Shown here: positions 1 to 7,672 of the stretch, in pieces | How positions within the stretch are numbered: the first letter of the stretch is position 1 | How the letters are laid out: the number at the start of each line of letters is the position of its first letter | Source of the DNA: Stutzerimonas stutzeri SDM-LAC | Lineage (GTDB): Bacteria; Pseudomonadota; Gammaproteobacteria; Pseudomonadales; Pseudomonadaceae | NCBI RefSeq assembly: GCF_000235745.1 | Contig: NZ_AGSX01000184.1 | Coordinates: forward strand, 1 to 64,000 | Length of the DNA: 64,000 bases | Direction: 5' to 3' | Made by a program: the position numbers and the translations under genes | The notes under the pieces: generated by a model | What the model was told of the DNA's origin: nothing | What the model saw: only the letters and a program-made list of their open reading frames with translations | Databases searched by the model: none

Positions 1-2
1 CC

Positions 3-122
3 GCCCAGCCTGGGCAAGATAAGCAGGACCCGATCAAACGTAACCCAGATGAGGCTGATGACGACCAGCTGGATGAGGCTCTGGAAGAGACGTTTCCTGC
101 AAGTGATCCCATTTCCCCGTAG
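3..122 (+). CDS. C-terminal end of a small acidic protein (5'-truncated)
   Basis: The window opens inside a reading frame that ends at the TAG at 120-122; its start lies upstream of the window. The visible 39 residues are very acidic and end in LDEALEETFPASDPISP. A closing stretch of the form 'D-x-L-E-E-x-F-P-A-S-D-P' recurs at the C-terminus of several small uncharacterised proteobacterial proteins, which is why I accept this as coding. No function can be given from the fragment. It is convergent with the Nudix gene that ends at 144, leaving only 21 bases between them. Confidence 0.6.
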   Translation, partial: AQPGQDKQDPIKRNPDEADDDQLDEALEETFPASDPISP

Positions 123-143
123 TTGCTGATTGATGCTCTTCGG

Positions 144-557
144 TTAGTCTTCAAGCAGCCTTTTGCGCAGTGCGGGAAGTACTTGTTCTCGCAGCAGGGG
201 CGCCAGGTGCCCCTGCCGCTCTGCATGTACTTCCAGCCAGTCCAACGCATCGATTTCCGCCTGTGCCTTTACCGAGCGTTCGAGGCGGGCGAAGAAAACA
301 TCAGCTTCCACCCAATGGTCCGGCTCGTTGGCCGCTCGCGACTGGAAGTGGCCGAGCGACTCTAGCTGCGATGGGTCCATCGTTAGATTCAGTTCCTCGT
401 GCAGTTCCCTCCCGAGCGCCTGCCGAGGCGTTTCCCCCATTTCGATCTTGCCTCCAGGCAACATGAATGCCTGGGTGCCGCGCTTGCGTACGACCAGCAC
501 GCGTCCCGTCTCATCAAGCAGGCAGGCCGTGGCGATCTTCAAAATGGTCAAAGTCAT
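144..557 (-). CDS. Nudix hydrolase
   Basis: This 137-residue protein is a small single-domain Nudix hydrolase, a family that cleaves nucleoside diphosphates linked to another moiety, often oxidised nucleotides. The Nudix box is intact: GGKIEMGE at about residues 35-42 followed by RELHEEL at about 50-56, giving the G-x5-E-x7-R-E-x2-E-E pattern that binds the catalytic Mg2+. Length and layout fit MutT-like or general (d)NTP pyrophosphohydrolases, but the substrate cannot be read from the sequence. Its ATG overlaps the TGA of the upstream acetyltransferase (ATGA, 554-557), so the two are probably translated together. Confidence 0.9.
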   Translation of the reverse strand: MTLTILKIATACLLDETGRVLVVRKRGTQAFMLPGGKIEMGETPRQALGRELHEELNLTMDPSQLESLGHFQSRAANEPDHWVEADVFFARLERSVKAQAEIDALDWLEVHAERQGHLAPLLREQVLPALRKRLLED

Positions 558-976
558 CGGGCGTTCTCGTTATCGTGACATAGCGCCACCAGCGTTTTGT
601 GTTGGTTATAGCGCTGCAAGCGGGGGGCGAGCGCCTCTGGCAATGCAGTGGCCACAGCGAAACCCAGTGGCTGGTAGAAGGACACCAATTTCGGCTCGCA
701 AAACAGCCATACAGGCCCTTCGCAGCCAGCCAGGGCTTGCACCACCAGACTCCGCCCCAATCCCTGGTTGCGGCGACTCGGTGCGACCAGCAAACCGGTA
801 AGCCATTCGCCGCCGTCAACGCCTGTGAGACACAGGCCCGCAAGAATGTCCGAGTGCCCCGCGACCCAGTAGCGGGCGCCAGCCGGCGCTCGCATATGGC
901 TGCGGTGGGCTCGGTAAAACTTGTTGAGTAAAAGTCGGCTTTCGTTGGGCAGCTGACGTAGCTGAGAAGCTTCCAC
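554..976 (-). CDS. GNAT-family N-acetyltransferase
   Basis: This is a predicted 140-residue acetyl-CoA-dependent acetyltransferase. The GNAT core shows the acetyl-CoA loop in TGLLVAPSRRNQGLGRSL (the Q/R-x-x-G-x-G/A motif) and a late FYQPLGF, matching the usual 'F-Y-x-x-x-G-F' strand. The frame stays open further upstream, but I place the start at the GTG at 976 because a GGTGGAG ribosome-binding site sits just before it and the extra upstream residues do not resemble the family. It overlaps the Nudix gene by four bases and forms a two-gene unit with it. The substrate is unknown. Confidence 0.8.
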   Translation of the reverse strand: MEASQLRQLPNESRLLLNKFYRAHRSHMRAPAGARYWVAGHSDILAGLCLTGVDGGEWLTGLLVAPSRRNQGLGRSLVVQALAGCEGPVWLFCEPKLVSFYQPLGFAVATALPEALAPRLQRYNQHKTLVALCHDNENAR

Positions 977-1142
977 TAGTTGTTCTCCACCGGTGCTGCC
1001 GAATATTAACCGATGCTTGTCAGCCGGCCGCCCGAGCAGCCCGCATAAGGATCTGTCGGTCGCTCCGTTTATCTGGCACTTGCAATTTTCCATCTTGTCC
1101 GGGCTCTCAGAAAGATCAGCCCACCCGCGAGGGGAAAATACG

Positions 1143-3083
1143 ATGCTAGACCTACTGATCGTTATGGCCTTCATTCTCTACGGTCTGGGTTCCGGCCTGC
1201 GTGCAAGAGGCAAGGCTTCGCAGAGCCTCGATGAGTATTTTCTTGCAGGCAGGACTATCAAGGGTTGGAAGGCAGGCTTTTCCATGGGCGCGACTCAGTT
1301 CGCGGCTGATACACCGCTGTTGGTGACGGGGTTGGTTGCGACGGCTGGCGTCTTTGCTCTTTGGCGTCTCTGGATCTACGGCCTTGCGTTTCTGTTGATG
1401 GCATTCGTGTTCGCGGTGGGCTGGCGCCGCGCCGGGGTCTTGACCGACGCCGAGCTGACCTGCGTGCGCTATAGCGGCAAGGGCGTTACTCCGCTGCGTT
1501 TACTCAAAGCAATCTATTACGGCACGGTCATCAATTGCGTGGTGCTGGCGATGGTTCTGGTGGCAGCCATTCGCATCGCGGAAGTATTTCTGCCCTGGCA
1601 TCTGTGGTTACCGGCTGGCCTCTATGAGCCCATCGTCGCGTTTATCGCCAGTACCGGCATTCAGCTGGGTGAAAGCATCACCGGACTCGAGCCGGCGGTG
1701 ATGAGCGCCAACAATCTGATATCGATCCTGCTGATCCTTGCGTTTACCGCGATGTATTCGATTACGGGCGGCTTGCGCGCGGTGGTGCAGACTGACGTTG
1801 TGCAGTTCAGCTTGGCGATGATCGGCACGTTGCTCTACGCCTGGTTCGTGGTTGATGCAGCGGGCGGACTGGGTGGGCTGACGGACCGCATCGTTGAACT
1901 CTATGGCAGCGAGCAGGCAGGCCAGATGCTGTCTTTCGCCCCGCCTGCAGACGCGGGTGAGGCATTGATGCCATTTTTGATCATCGTTGGCTTGCAGTGG
2001 TTCTTCCAGATGAACGCTGACGGTACCGGCTACCTTGCGCAGCGAAGCATGGCATGCCCGACCGACCGTGACGCTCGGATTGCCGGCCTGGTGTTCACTT
2101 GGCTACAGATATTCCTGCGCAGCCTGTTCTGGATGGCCATCGCCATCGGATTATTGGTGCTGTATCCGTTCACGCCAGCGGAAATGGCCGGTGATGGCTT
2201 CACAGCTGCGCGCGAGGCATTGTTCGTGCAAGGTATCGAAGATCTGCTGCCGCCTGGCGTGAGGGGCCTGATGCTGGTTGGCTTGCTGGCAGCGCTGGCA
2301 TCAACCGTCGATACGCACCTTAACTGGGGTGCCTCTTATTGGAGCAATGATGTCTATGGCGGCGTGTTCGCGCCGCATGTCCTCAAGCGCAAACCTAAGG
2401 ATCGCGAGCTGGTCCTGGTCGCGCGGTTGTCCAACGTGCTGATTTTGCTGATTGCGATGATCATCATGGCCAATCTCGGCTCGATCCAGACGGCCTGGTT
2501 CATTTCGCTGCTATTCGGCGCGGGAATGGGCTCTGTGCTGGTGCTGCGCTGGCTGTGGGAAAGGATCAATCTCTATTCAGAGCTGACGGCCATGGCGGTA
2601 TCGCTGATAACAGCGCCACTGCTGCTTTACTACTTGGGCACCGACCCTGATCGCGAGTGGGTGCGCCTTGGAATCATGGCGTTGACGACCACCTCAGCTG
2701 CAATCCTGGTGACCTTCATTACCCCTGCTACCGACGATGCCACGCTTAAGCGCTTCTACCGACGTGTACGCCCGTTCGGCTTCTGGCGGCGCGCAGCGCG
2801 GCTTAATGGGGTGGCGGGCGCCGTATCGGTCAAGGCGCTTGGCTCGCGCCTTTTTGCGGTTGCGATAACGGCTGTTTCGCTCTTTTCGCTGTTGGTGGGT
2901 GTTGGGCGCCTGATGTTTCCACCACCGGGTGGTTCTGCATTGATCAGCTGGATATGTCTTGCGGTAGGCCTGTTGTTGATACCGGTCTGGTTGCGGATCG
3001 CCATGGGGCGTGAGTTCGATAACGACCCCGACGATGAAATGCTTCCGGACGATATAGCGACCCCGGAACAAGTTAATACCTGA
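1143..3083 (+). CDS. Sodium:solute symporter family protein
   Basis: This 646-residue polytopic inner-membrane protein belongs to the sodium/solute symporter (SSS, PutP-like) family, which uses the Na+ gradient to import small molecules. Evidence is the run of about 13-14 hydrophobic segments, the early 'SLDEYFLAGR' stretch typical of the family before the first core helix, and 'SITGGLRAVVQTDVVQ' in the middle, another SSS signature. The start is the ATG at 1143, preceded by GAGGGG; a longer frame reaches 993 but that part overlaps the GNAT gene's 5' end and does not look like protein. It is divergent from the GNAT/Nudix pair. The solute cannot be assigned; the C-terminal segment (about residue 520 onward) is longer than in PutP. 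Confidence 0.88.
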   Translation: MLDLLIVMAFILYGLGSGLRARGKASQSLDEYFLAGRTIKGWKAGFSMGATQFAADTPLLVTGLVATAGVFALWRLWIYGLAFLLMAFVFAVGWRRAGVLTDAELTCVRYSGKGVTPLRLLKAIYYGTVINCVVLAMVLVAAIRIAEVFLPWHLWLPAGLYEPIVAFIASTGIQLGESITGLEPAVMSANNLISILLILAFTAMYSITGGLRAVVQTDVVQFSLAMIGTLLYAWFVVDAAGGLGGLTDRIVELYGSEQAGQMLSFAPPADAGEALMPFLIIVGLQWFFQMNADGTGYLAQRSMACPTDRDARIAGLVFTWLQIFLRSLFWMAIAIGLLVLYPFTPAEMAGDGFTAAREALFVQGIEDLLPPGVRGLMLVGLLAALASTVDTHLNWGASYWSNDVYGGVFAPHVLKRKPKDRELVLVARLSNVLILLIAMIIMANLGSIQTAWFISLLFGAGMGSVLVLRWLWERINLYSELTAMAVSLITAPLLLYYLGTDPDREWVRLGIMALTTTSAAILVTFITPATDDATLKRFYRRVRPFGFWRRAARLNGVAGAVSVKALGSRLFAVAITAVSLFSLLVGVGRLMFPPPGGSALISWICLAVGLLLIPVWLRIAMGREFDNDPDDEMLPDDIATPEQVNT

Positions 3084-3310
3084 TCATCGCACCGGGATTT
3101 ACCGTTCCGTTAGTTGTACGTTTCGTTTGTTTCTCGTGCTTGAAAGTATCTGAATAAGGGCTTTTTCAAATAAAAAAGATATTCATAAACAAGCGCTTGC
3201 GCAACATACCTAAAATAAAATGAACAGTCATGGCGGGTGCCTGTCATTAACAATGCGCATCGAATAAGTTGCGCACTCCGCCATAGTTAGTAAGAACAAG
3301 AGGTGTTGTC
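3084..3310. promoter_or_regulatory. AT-rich upstream region of the outer-membrane protein gene with three TGCGCA sites
   Basis: This 227-base gap is clearly richer in A and T than the genes beside it. It holds three copies of the palindromic hexamer TGCGCA at 3198-3203, 3254-3259 and 3270-3275; the last two are 16 bases apart, about 1.5 helical turns. A ribosome-binding site (AAGAGG) precedes the ATG at 3311. I infer that the region holds the promoter, and possibly operators, of the barrel gene, but I cannot name a regulator. Confidence 0.4.
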
Positions 3311-3826
3311 ATGAACAGACTTTTCAAAACTTCCCTTCTGGTCGCCGCCATGCTTCCCGCTATTGCAGTTGCCGCTCCTGTGGCAGGTGATCGCGAGGTT
3401 ACGCTGGGTGGTGCGGGCAGTAGCGATAAGGACTTCGACGATACAGTGTTCTCCTTACAGGGTAGTTGGGGTACCTATCTGGATGAGTCCTCCATGTGGG
3501 GCGTTCGGCAAACCGTGAATGCCCGCGACTCGGAAGGGGAGAGTGTGCAATTCGACGGTTCGACCCGTGTGTTTTACGACTATCACTTCGGCAGTGGCAA
3601 CACCCGTCCGTTTGTCGGGTTGAGTGTCGGTGGGATCTATGGCGAGGAGGTTGACGAGACCTTTATGGGTGGGCCTGAAGTCGGTATCAAATACTGGGTA
3701 CAGGACAAAACCTTCATCACAGCAATGGCCGAATATCAATTCCTCTTCAAAAGCGGAAGCGATGCGCGAGATCGTTACGACGATGGGGCTTTTTTCTACA
3801 GCGTTGGGATCGGCTACAACTACTGA
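3311..3826 (+). CDS. Small outer-membrane beta-barrel protein
   Basis: This 171-residue exported protein has a clear Sec signal peptide (MNRLFKTSLLVAAMLPAIAVAA, cleavage near residue 22). The mature part alternates short amphipathic strands with Gly- and Asp-rich turns and ends in an aromatic residue (SVGIGYNY), the usual C-terminal signature for insertion by the BAM complex. The size suits an eight-stranded barrel of the OmpW/OmpX/opacity type. I infer that it is an outer-membrane protein. Nothing in the sequence shows whether it is a channel, an adhesin or structural. It is a single gene with its own AT-rich upstream region and a hairpin behind it. Confidence 0.78.
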   Translation: MNRLFKTSLLVAAMLPAIAVAAPVAGDREVTLGGAGSSDKDFDDTVFSLQGSWGTYLDESSMWGVRQTVNARDSEGESVQFDGSTRVFYDYHFGSGNTRPFVGLSVGGIYGEEVDETFMGGPEVGIKYWVQDKTFITAMAEYQFLFKSGSDARDRYDDGAFFYSVGIGYNY

Positions 3827-3832
3827 GGCCAA

Positions 3833-3861
3833 CAAGTGCGATGTTTAACGCATCGTACTTG
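3833..3861. terminator. Hairpin between convergent genes, terminator-like
   Basis: CAAGTGCGATG (3833-3843) pairs with CATCGTACTTG (3851-3861) through an 11-base stem containing one G:T pair, around a 7-base loop. It sits between the outer-membrane protein gene and the SIR2 gene, which converge here. No T-run follows, so it may act as an mRNA 3'-end stabiliser or as a weak bidirectional terminator. Confidence 0.5.
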
Positions 3862-3906
3862 CTCTATGTGGTGTGCTGAGCGGGTGCAAGTTTGCGCGTC
3901 TTCTGT

Positions 3907-4701
3907 TCAGCCCTCCACCAACTCTTTCAGAAAGTTCTGCAATGCCAGCCCAGGCTCGTCATCTTCAGAGGTGATCATGCGAATCCCCCACTGACTGAGG
4001 ATCTCCTCCTGCACGGGGTTGGGTTTATGCGAGAAAACATATGAGATAGGACGGACGCCCAGGGTTTCGTGCCGGTTCCACATTTTCGACAGTTTATAAA
4101 ACAGCAATCGTATGTTTGTGTCCGAAAGACTGTAGCCAATAAACAGCACGGCCTTGCTTAGCGTATCTGCGCGTAGCTTGATATCCAGTGGTGTCTCGAA
4201 TTGCAGCCTTTCGTAGTAGCTGGTCTCGTCAAGCACGATGGAATCGTCATCGTCGAAATCGCCGTGAAACTTGACGATCTGCCGCACACCGTCGCGTGCC
4301 TTCACCAGATCACTGGCGTTGGCAATTTTCAGATAGCTGACGCCGTGGGCGTCATGCGCGTTCTCTAGCCAGCGGTCATAGTTAGTGGTGTAGATAGCAG
4401 GAAACCGACCCTGAACGATCAACCGGTGTATTTCCGAGTCGCGAATATCGATGTCCTTGTGCCACTCGCGGTCCATCCAACTGCGCAGTGGGCCGATGTT
4501 GCCCTTCTTGATGCGGTAGTACTCGGCCAGCGACAGGAAATTACCGTAGGTGTCGAAGACCTCGGGGTCGTAATCGAGCTGAGTCGCTATCTCATTGATC
4601 AATTCGCGCCATGGCGGCAGCCCGATGTTGGCGGACACCCCCGAGCCCACGAAGAGAATCAGCCGATTGTTTCGATACGCCTCCAGCAGCTTCTGCGTCA
4701 T
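3907..4701 (-). CDS. SIR2-like (SIR2_2-type) predicted NAD-hydrolysing effector
   Basis: This 264-residue soluble protein has a SIR2-like domain of the kind found in bacterial defence proteins. Visible motifs in order are the NAD-binding G-S-G-V-S (residues 19-23), T-T-N-Y-D at 105-109 with the expected catalytic Asn107, K-F-H-G at 144-147 with the expected catalytic His146, and G-Y-S-L-S-D at 189-194. In related families (ThsA, DSR, SIR2-APAZ) such domains degrade NAD+ rather than deacetylate proteins. The protein is almost only this domain, so another partner must supply sensing. The start is the ATG at 4701, behind GGAGGG and four bases after the stop of the HAM1-like gene. The longer frame to 4848 only runs into that gene. 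NADase activity is inferred, not shown. Confidence 0.85.
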   Translation of the reverse strand: MTQKLLEAYRNNRLILFVGSGVSANIGLPPWRELINEIATQLDYDPEVFDTYGNFLSLAEYYRIKKGNIGPLRSWMDREWHKDIDIRDSEIHRLIVQGRFPAIYTTNYDRWLENAHDAHGVSYLKIANASDLVKARDGVRQIVKFHGDFDDDDSIVLDETSYYERLQFETPLDIKLRADTLSKAVLFIGYSLSDTNIRLLFYKLSKMWNRHETLGVRPISYVFSHKPNPVQEEILSQWGIRMITSEDDEPGLALQNFLKELVEG

Positions 4702-4705
4702 CACC

Positions 4706-5254
4706 TCAAACCCTCCGCAAGTAGGTGATGAACGCATCCAGAGCGCGCCTGCGCATCGACAGATCGTTATGCACACCGCCCAGTTCCGCGAAGGTGCATG
4801 AGTAGCCATCCGGCACGAATACGTTGTCCCACTCGAAACCCTGATCACCCGCCGGGGTGCGGGAGATCCTGCCGGTGACCTCCCCTTTGAAGAAGTGCCG
4901 TTTGCGGCCGTCGCAATAGCCGATCAGCGTGCGTGCTACGGCAGAGGGGTCGTCGAGACTGCCGATCAGATCGGAGAAACGTACCGCGTGCAGGCGATCC
5001 CAGAAGGTCTGGGTAAGGCCGCCAGGAAAACCGTTCAGGCTGTTGATGAACAGGCCGGAATGCTCGACAAACACCGGCTTGCCAATCAGTTTGAAAGCGG
5101 CCAGCAATTTGTCGCTGACCAGTTGGTTCAGGTCTTCGGTCTGAGTTTCAACGATGCGCACCGGGAACCTGATGATCTCAATGCCGCTTTTCCCGAGGAA
5201 TTCTTCCGCATCGCGAATCTTTTGCTCGTTCACCGAGGCAAAGCGGATCTTCAT
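4706..5254 (-). CDS. HAM1/RdgB-like (non-canonical purine NTP pyrophosphatase family) protein, active site altered
   Basis: This 182-residue protein has the fold and length of the HAM1/RdgB/ITPA family, which normally hydrolyses dITP and XTP to monophosphates. S-V-N-E-Q-K (7-12) matches the family T/S-x-N-x-x-K phosphate motif, and F-E-W-D (140-143) matches the conserved F-x-[YW]-D. But the metal and catalytic stretch, D-D-S-G-L in E. coli RdgB, reads E-H-S-G-L (64-68), so the catalytic Asp is replaced by His65. The base-binding S-H-R reads S-M-R (166-168). By eye the enzyme may be inactive or changed in specificity and could act as a nucleotide sensor. It lies four bases upstream of the SIR2-like gene in one unit. 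The start is the ATG behind CCAGGTG. Confidence 0.85.
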   Translation of the reverse strand: MKIRFASVNEQKIRDAEEFLGKSGIEIIRFPVRIVETQTEDLNQLVSDKLLAAFKLIGKPVFVEHSGLFINSLNGFPGGLTQTFWDRLHAVRFSDLIGSLDDPSAVARTLIGYCDGRKRHFFKGEVTGRISRTPAGDQGFEWDNVFVPDGYSCTFAELGGVHNDLSMRRRALDAFITYLRRV

Positions 5255-5357
5255 ATGATCACCTGGCTACGTGGGTCAGTGTCGCCGAGTCTGTAACGGC
5301 TACAGATATGACGCAGCGAGGCGGCAGGGGTTCGGCCTCGCGCCTGACCGGGCCGGG

Positions 5358-5801
5358 TTACCGCGTAGTTGGCTGTACGGGACATGCGCGCTGGCCAGCC
5401 TGGAGAATGCGTTCTGCTGGGATTTGCAACTGAGTCAGCAAGTAACCGGCAAACTCATCGGAGTATCCCTGCTTGGCGATCGCGAGTGCCATGCAGTTGA
5501 GCCAGGCATCTCGCTCGGTTTCACCCACGCTCCAGCGCGTGTGAAATTGTGGAATGCTGATGCTGCCGTAGCGTTCCGAGTAACGCCGTGGACCACCCAA
5601 CCAGCCGCAAAGGAACGCAGCCAGCCGCTGGCGCGATTCGTCAAGGTCGCCTGGATACAGGCGGCGGACACGGGCTGCATCCTTGCGTTCGTCCATGATC
5701 TGGTAGAAATCGTCGACCAGGCGGGTCAGGCCAGATTCGCCTCCCGCTGCCTGAAATGAAGCATCGCCCACACCAAACGGCGCGCTTAAGTTTGTACTCA
5801 T
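5358..5801 (-). CDS. Group II truncated haemoglobin
   Basis: This 147-residue predicted haem protein is of the 2-on-2 globin family, which binds O2 or NO and usually serves in stress or low-oxygen metabolism. Family features seen are GGESGLTRLVDDFY (helix B), FLCGWLGGP (65-71, just before helix F), H87 as the expected proximal haem ligand, and ERDAWL (96-101) with the conserved group II Trp100. The region around the proximal His is unusual: typical members read about 'GHPxLRxRHxPF', here it is SISIPQFHTRW. I chose the ATG at 5801 because the N-terminal extension of the longer frame overlaps the divergent stress-protein gene. It is divergent from that gene across 120 bases containing an ANR-like box. 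Confidence 0.85.
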   Translation of the reverse strand: MSTNLSAPFGVGDASFQAAGGESGLTRLVDDFYQIMDERKDAARVRRLYPGDLDESRQRLAAFLCGWLGGPRRYSERYGSISIPQFHTRWSVGETERDAWLNCMALAIAKQGYSDEFAGYLLTQLQIPAERILQAGQRACPVQPTTR

Positions 5802-5833
5802 GGTTGGGCCTCGAATGGCGGTGACCGTGGAGA

Positions 5834-5847
5834 TTGATCCAGAGCAA
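5834..5847. promoter_or_regulatory. ANR/FNR-like box between truncated-haemoglobin and stress-protein genes
   Basis: TTGATCCAGAGCAA matches the FNR/ANR consensus TTGAT-N4-ATCAA at nine of ten defined positions. A TATGCT -10-like hexamer lies at 5889-5894, which puts the box centre near -60 for the universal stress protein gene, a usual place for an FNR-type activator. ANR control of both neighbours would suit their likely roles under oxygen limitation. This is inferred from sequence only. Confidence 0.5.
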
Positions 5848-5921
5848 CAGATGCGTTTTTGGCACCCAAGCGCGGCGGGGTGATGGTCTATGCTGTCGTC
5901 ACATCTGGTTGGAGACTCGCT

Positions 5922-6353
5922 ATGCGCAACATTCTTCTCGCTTATGACGGTTCGGACAATGCCAAACGGGCGCTGCAATACATCATCGATTTTGCCGCCG
6001 ATGTGACTAAGCCGCTGCAGGTGCACGTACTGAACGTACAGCAGGAACCGGTGCTCTACGGCGAATTCGTGACCGCGGGAACGGTTGATGAGCTGAACAA
6101 GAGCTTTATCGACAAATCGAACCGTACCCTTGCGGACGCGGCTACAGCGCTGCAAACGGCAGGGATTTCACACCAGACTCACGCCATTCTGGGCAATGTG
6201 GCTGAGGAGGTGAGCAATGCGGTGCAAAGGTTCGGCTGCGACACCGTGGTGATGGGGACCCGGGGTATGGGAAGTTTTACCGGCATGCTGATGGGCTCGG
6301 TCGCCAACCGGGTGGTTCATGAGGTCTCGGTGCCGGTCCTCCTGGTGAAGTGA
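5922..6353 (+). CDS. Universal stress protein (UspA family)
   Basis: This 143-residue single-domain cytoplasmic Usp starts with MRNILLAYDGSDNAKRAL, the typical first strand and loop with an Asp, and carries the ATP-binding signature G-T-R-G-(9)-G-S in the stretch GTRGMGSFTGMLMGS near residues 112-126. Members of this ATP-binding subclass help cells survive stasis or anoxia; in pseudomonads several are ANR-regulated. The start at 5922 has GGAGA upstream. It is divergent from a truncated haemoglobin gene, with an ANR-like site between them. Confidence 0.92.
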   Translation: MRNILLAYDGSDNAKRALQYIIDFAADVTKPLQVHVLNVQQEPVLYGEFVTAGTVDELNKSFIDKSNRTLADAATALQTAGISHQTHAILGNVAEEVSNAVQRFGCDTVVMGTRGMGSFTGMLMGSVANRVVHEVSVPVLLVK

Positions 6354-6375
6354 CCGACACCTGCCTTCGCCAGCG

Positions 6376-6720
6376 TCAGTCCTGCTTGCCCTTGAGCAGG
6401 TCGCCGAGGTTGGCGAAGGCCTTGAACGTCTCCTTCGGCCCCAGATCGCTACCCGGCCGGGCTTCGGCCTGATACTGGTTGTCGGTATAGCGTGAGTGCT
6501 CATTGTCGTGGCAGTACAGGCAGAGCAACTCCCAGTTCGAGCCGTCTTCGGGGTTGTTGTCGTGGTTGTGGTCCTTGTGGTGGACCGTCAACTCGCTCAG
6601 GCGCTTGCCCGAGAACTCCCGAGCGCAACGTCCACAGACCCACGGATACATCTTCAGCGCTTTTTCACGATAGCCCTGTTCGCGCTGAGCGTAAGGGGTG
6701 TTGGGTTTGTTCGTACTCAT
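6376..6720 (-). CDS. yajD: YajD-type HNH nuclease
   Basis: This 114-residue small HNH endonuclease-fold protein has C-G-R-C (29-32) paired with C-L-Y-C near residues 67-70 as a structural zinc site, between which lies the catalytic segment L-T-V-H-H-K-D-H-N (about 44-52), followed by the N-W-E-L-L-C-L-Y-C-H-D-N stretch. Length and sequence match the YajD family, widespread in gammaproteobacteria with no settled role. It is convergent with the stress protein gene and lies 34 bases downstream of the YebC-like gene on the same strand, so the two may share a transcript. Confidence 0.88.
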   Translation of the reverse strand: MSTNKPNTPYAQREQGYREKALKMYPWVCGRCAREFSGKRLSELTVHHKDHNHDNNPEDGSNWELLCLYCHDNEHSRYTDNQYQAEARPGSDLGPKETFKAFANLGDLLKGKQD

Positions 6721-6754
6721 CGCTGTGCCTCTAGCTCAACGGTTGTAGTGTGCT

Positions 6755-7459
6755 TCAGCCGGCCAGCCCTACGTAGACGTTCTGCACGTCGTCGTGGGCA
6801 TCGATGGCGCTGAGGAAGGCTTCGACCTCTTCGAGTTCGGCCTCGGACAGCGTGGAGACGGGGTTCTTCGGACGATATCCGAGCTGCGCCGACTGGACAG
6901 TGAAACCCTGCTCCGGCAAGGCGCGGCAGACTACGTCCATGTCGGTAGCATCGCTGATGAACAGCGTGGCGCCTTCGTCAGCGGCTTCGAAATCCTGTGC
7001 GCCGGCCTCGATGGCGGCCAGTTCTGGGTCCGCATCGGCAGTCGCCGGCACAGCTTCGATCATGCCGCAGTGATCGAAGTCCCAGGCGACCGAGCCGGAG
7101 GCGCCGAGCTGTCCCTTGCGAAACAGCACGCGGATCTCGGCCACAGTGCGGTTGACGTTATCGGTCAGGCACTCGACGATCACCGGGACCTGATGCGGTG
7201 CGAAACCTTCATAGGTGGTGCGCTCGTAGTTGACGCTCTCGCCGAGCAGCCCTGCACCTTTCTTGATGGCGCGTTCCAGGGTTTCACGTGGCATCGAGGC
7301 TTTCTTGGCCTGTTCGACCACCAGACGCAAGCGAGGATTCATGTCCGGGTCGGCGCCGCTACGGGCTGCGATCATGATTTCTTTCGACAGCTTGCCGAAG
7401 GTTCGTCCCTTCGCGTTGGCTGCCGCTTCCTTATGTTTCGCTTTCCACTGTGCGCCCAT
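6755..7459 (-). CDS. YebC/PmpR-family DNA-binding or translation factor (YeeN-like paralogue)
   Basis: This 234-residue member of the YebC/TACO1 family has the family start [21 protein letters not shown]. Family members have been described as transcription regulators (PmpR) or, more recently, as translation factors that help ribosomes pass proline-rich stretches. It is not next to ruvC, where the classical yebC gene lies, so I take it as the shorter YeeN-like paralogue common in Pseudomonas. The frame extends to 7537, but the conserved N-terminus fixes the start at 7459. It is divergent from eamA. Confidence 0.88.
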   Translation of the reverse strand: MGAQWKAKHKEAAANAKGRTFGKLSKEIMIAARSGADPDMNPRLRLVVEQAKKASMPRETLERAIKKGAGLLGESVNYERTTYEGFAPHQVPVIVECLTDNVNRTVAEIRVLFRKGQLGASGSVAWDFDHCGMIEAVPATADADPELAAIEAGAQDFEAADEGATLFISDATDMDVVCRALPEQGFTVQSAQLGYRPKNPVSTLSEAELEEVEAFLSAIDAHDDVQNVYVGLAG

Positions 7460-7672
7460 GGTTACTCTCGTCACTGTTGCAAGTTGATGGGGTCGATCGT
7501 TAGAGGCGATTCTAGCCGTTGGCGCTGTGGCAGGCACGAACCACGCGCATTTGTCTGCTTACCGCAGGACGTATGGCACCAGCGATGACTGTAACGCCCA
7601 AATGCCTGATCGCTGTATGAAGACAAAACCCTGGCGGGCGGCTTAACTGGATTTTTGTCTGGGGAACCGCCC

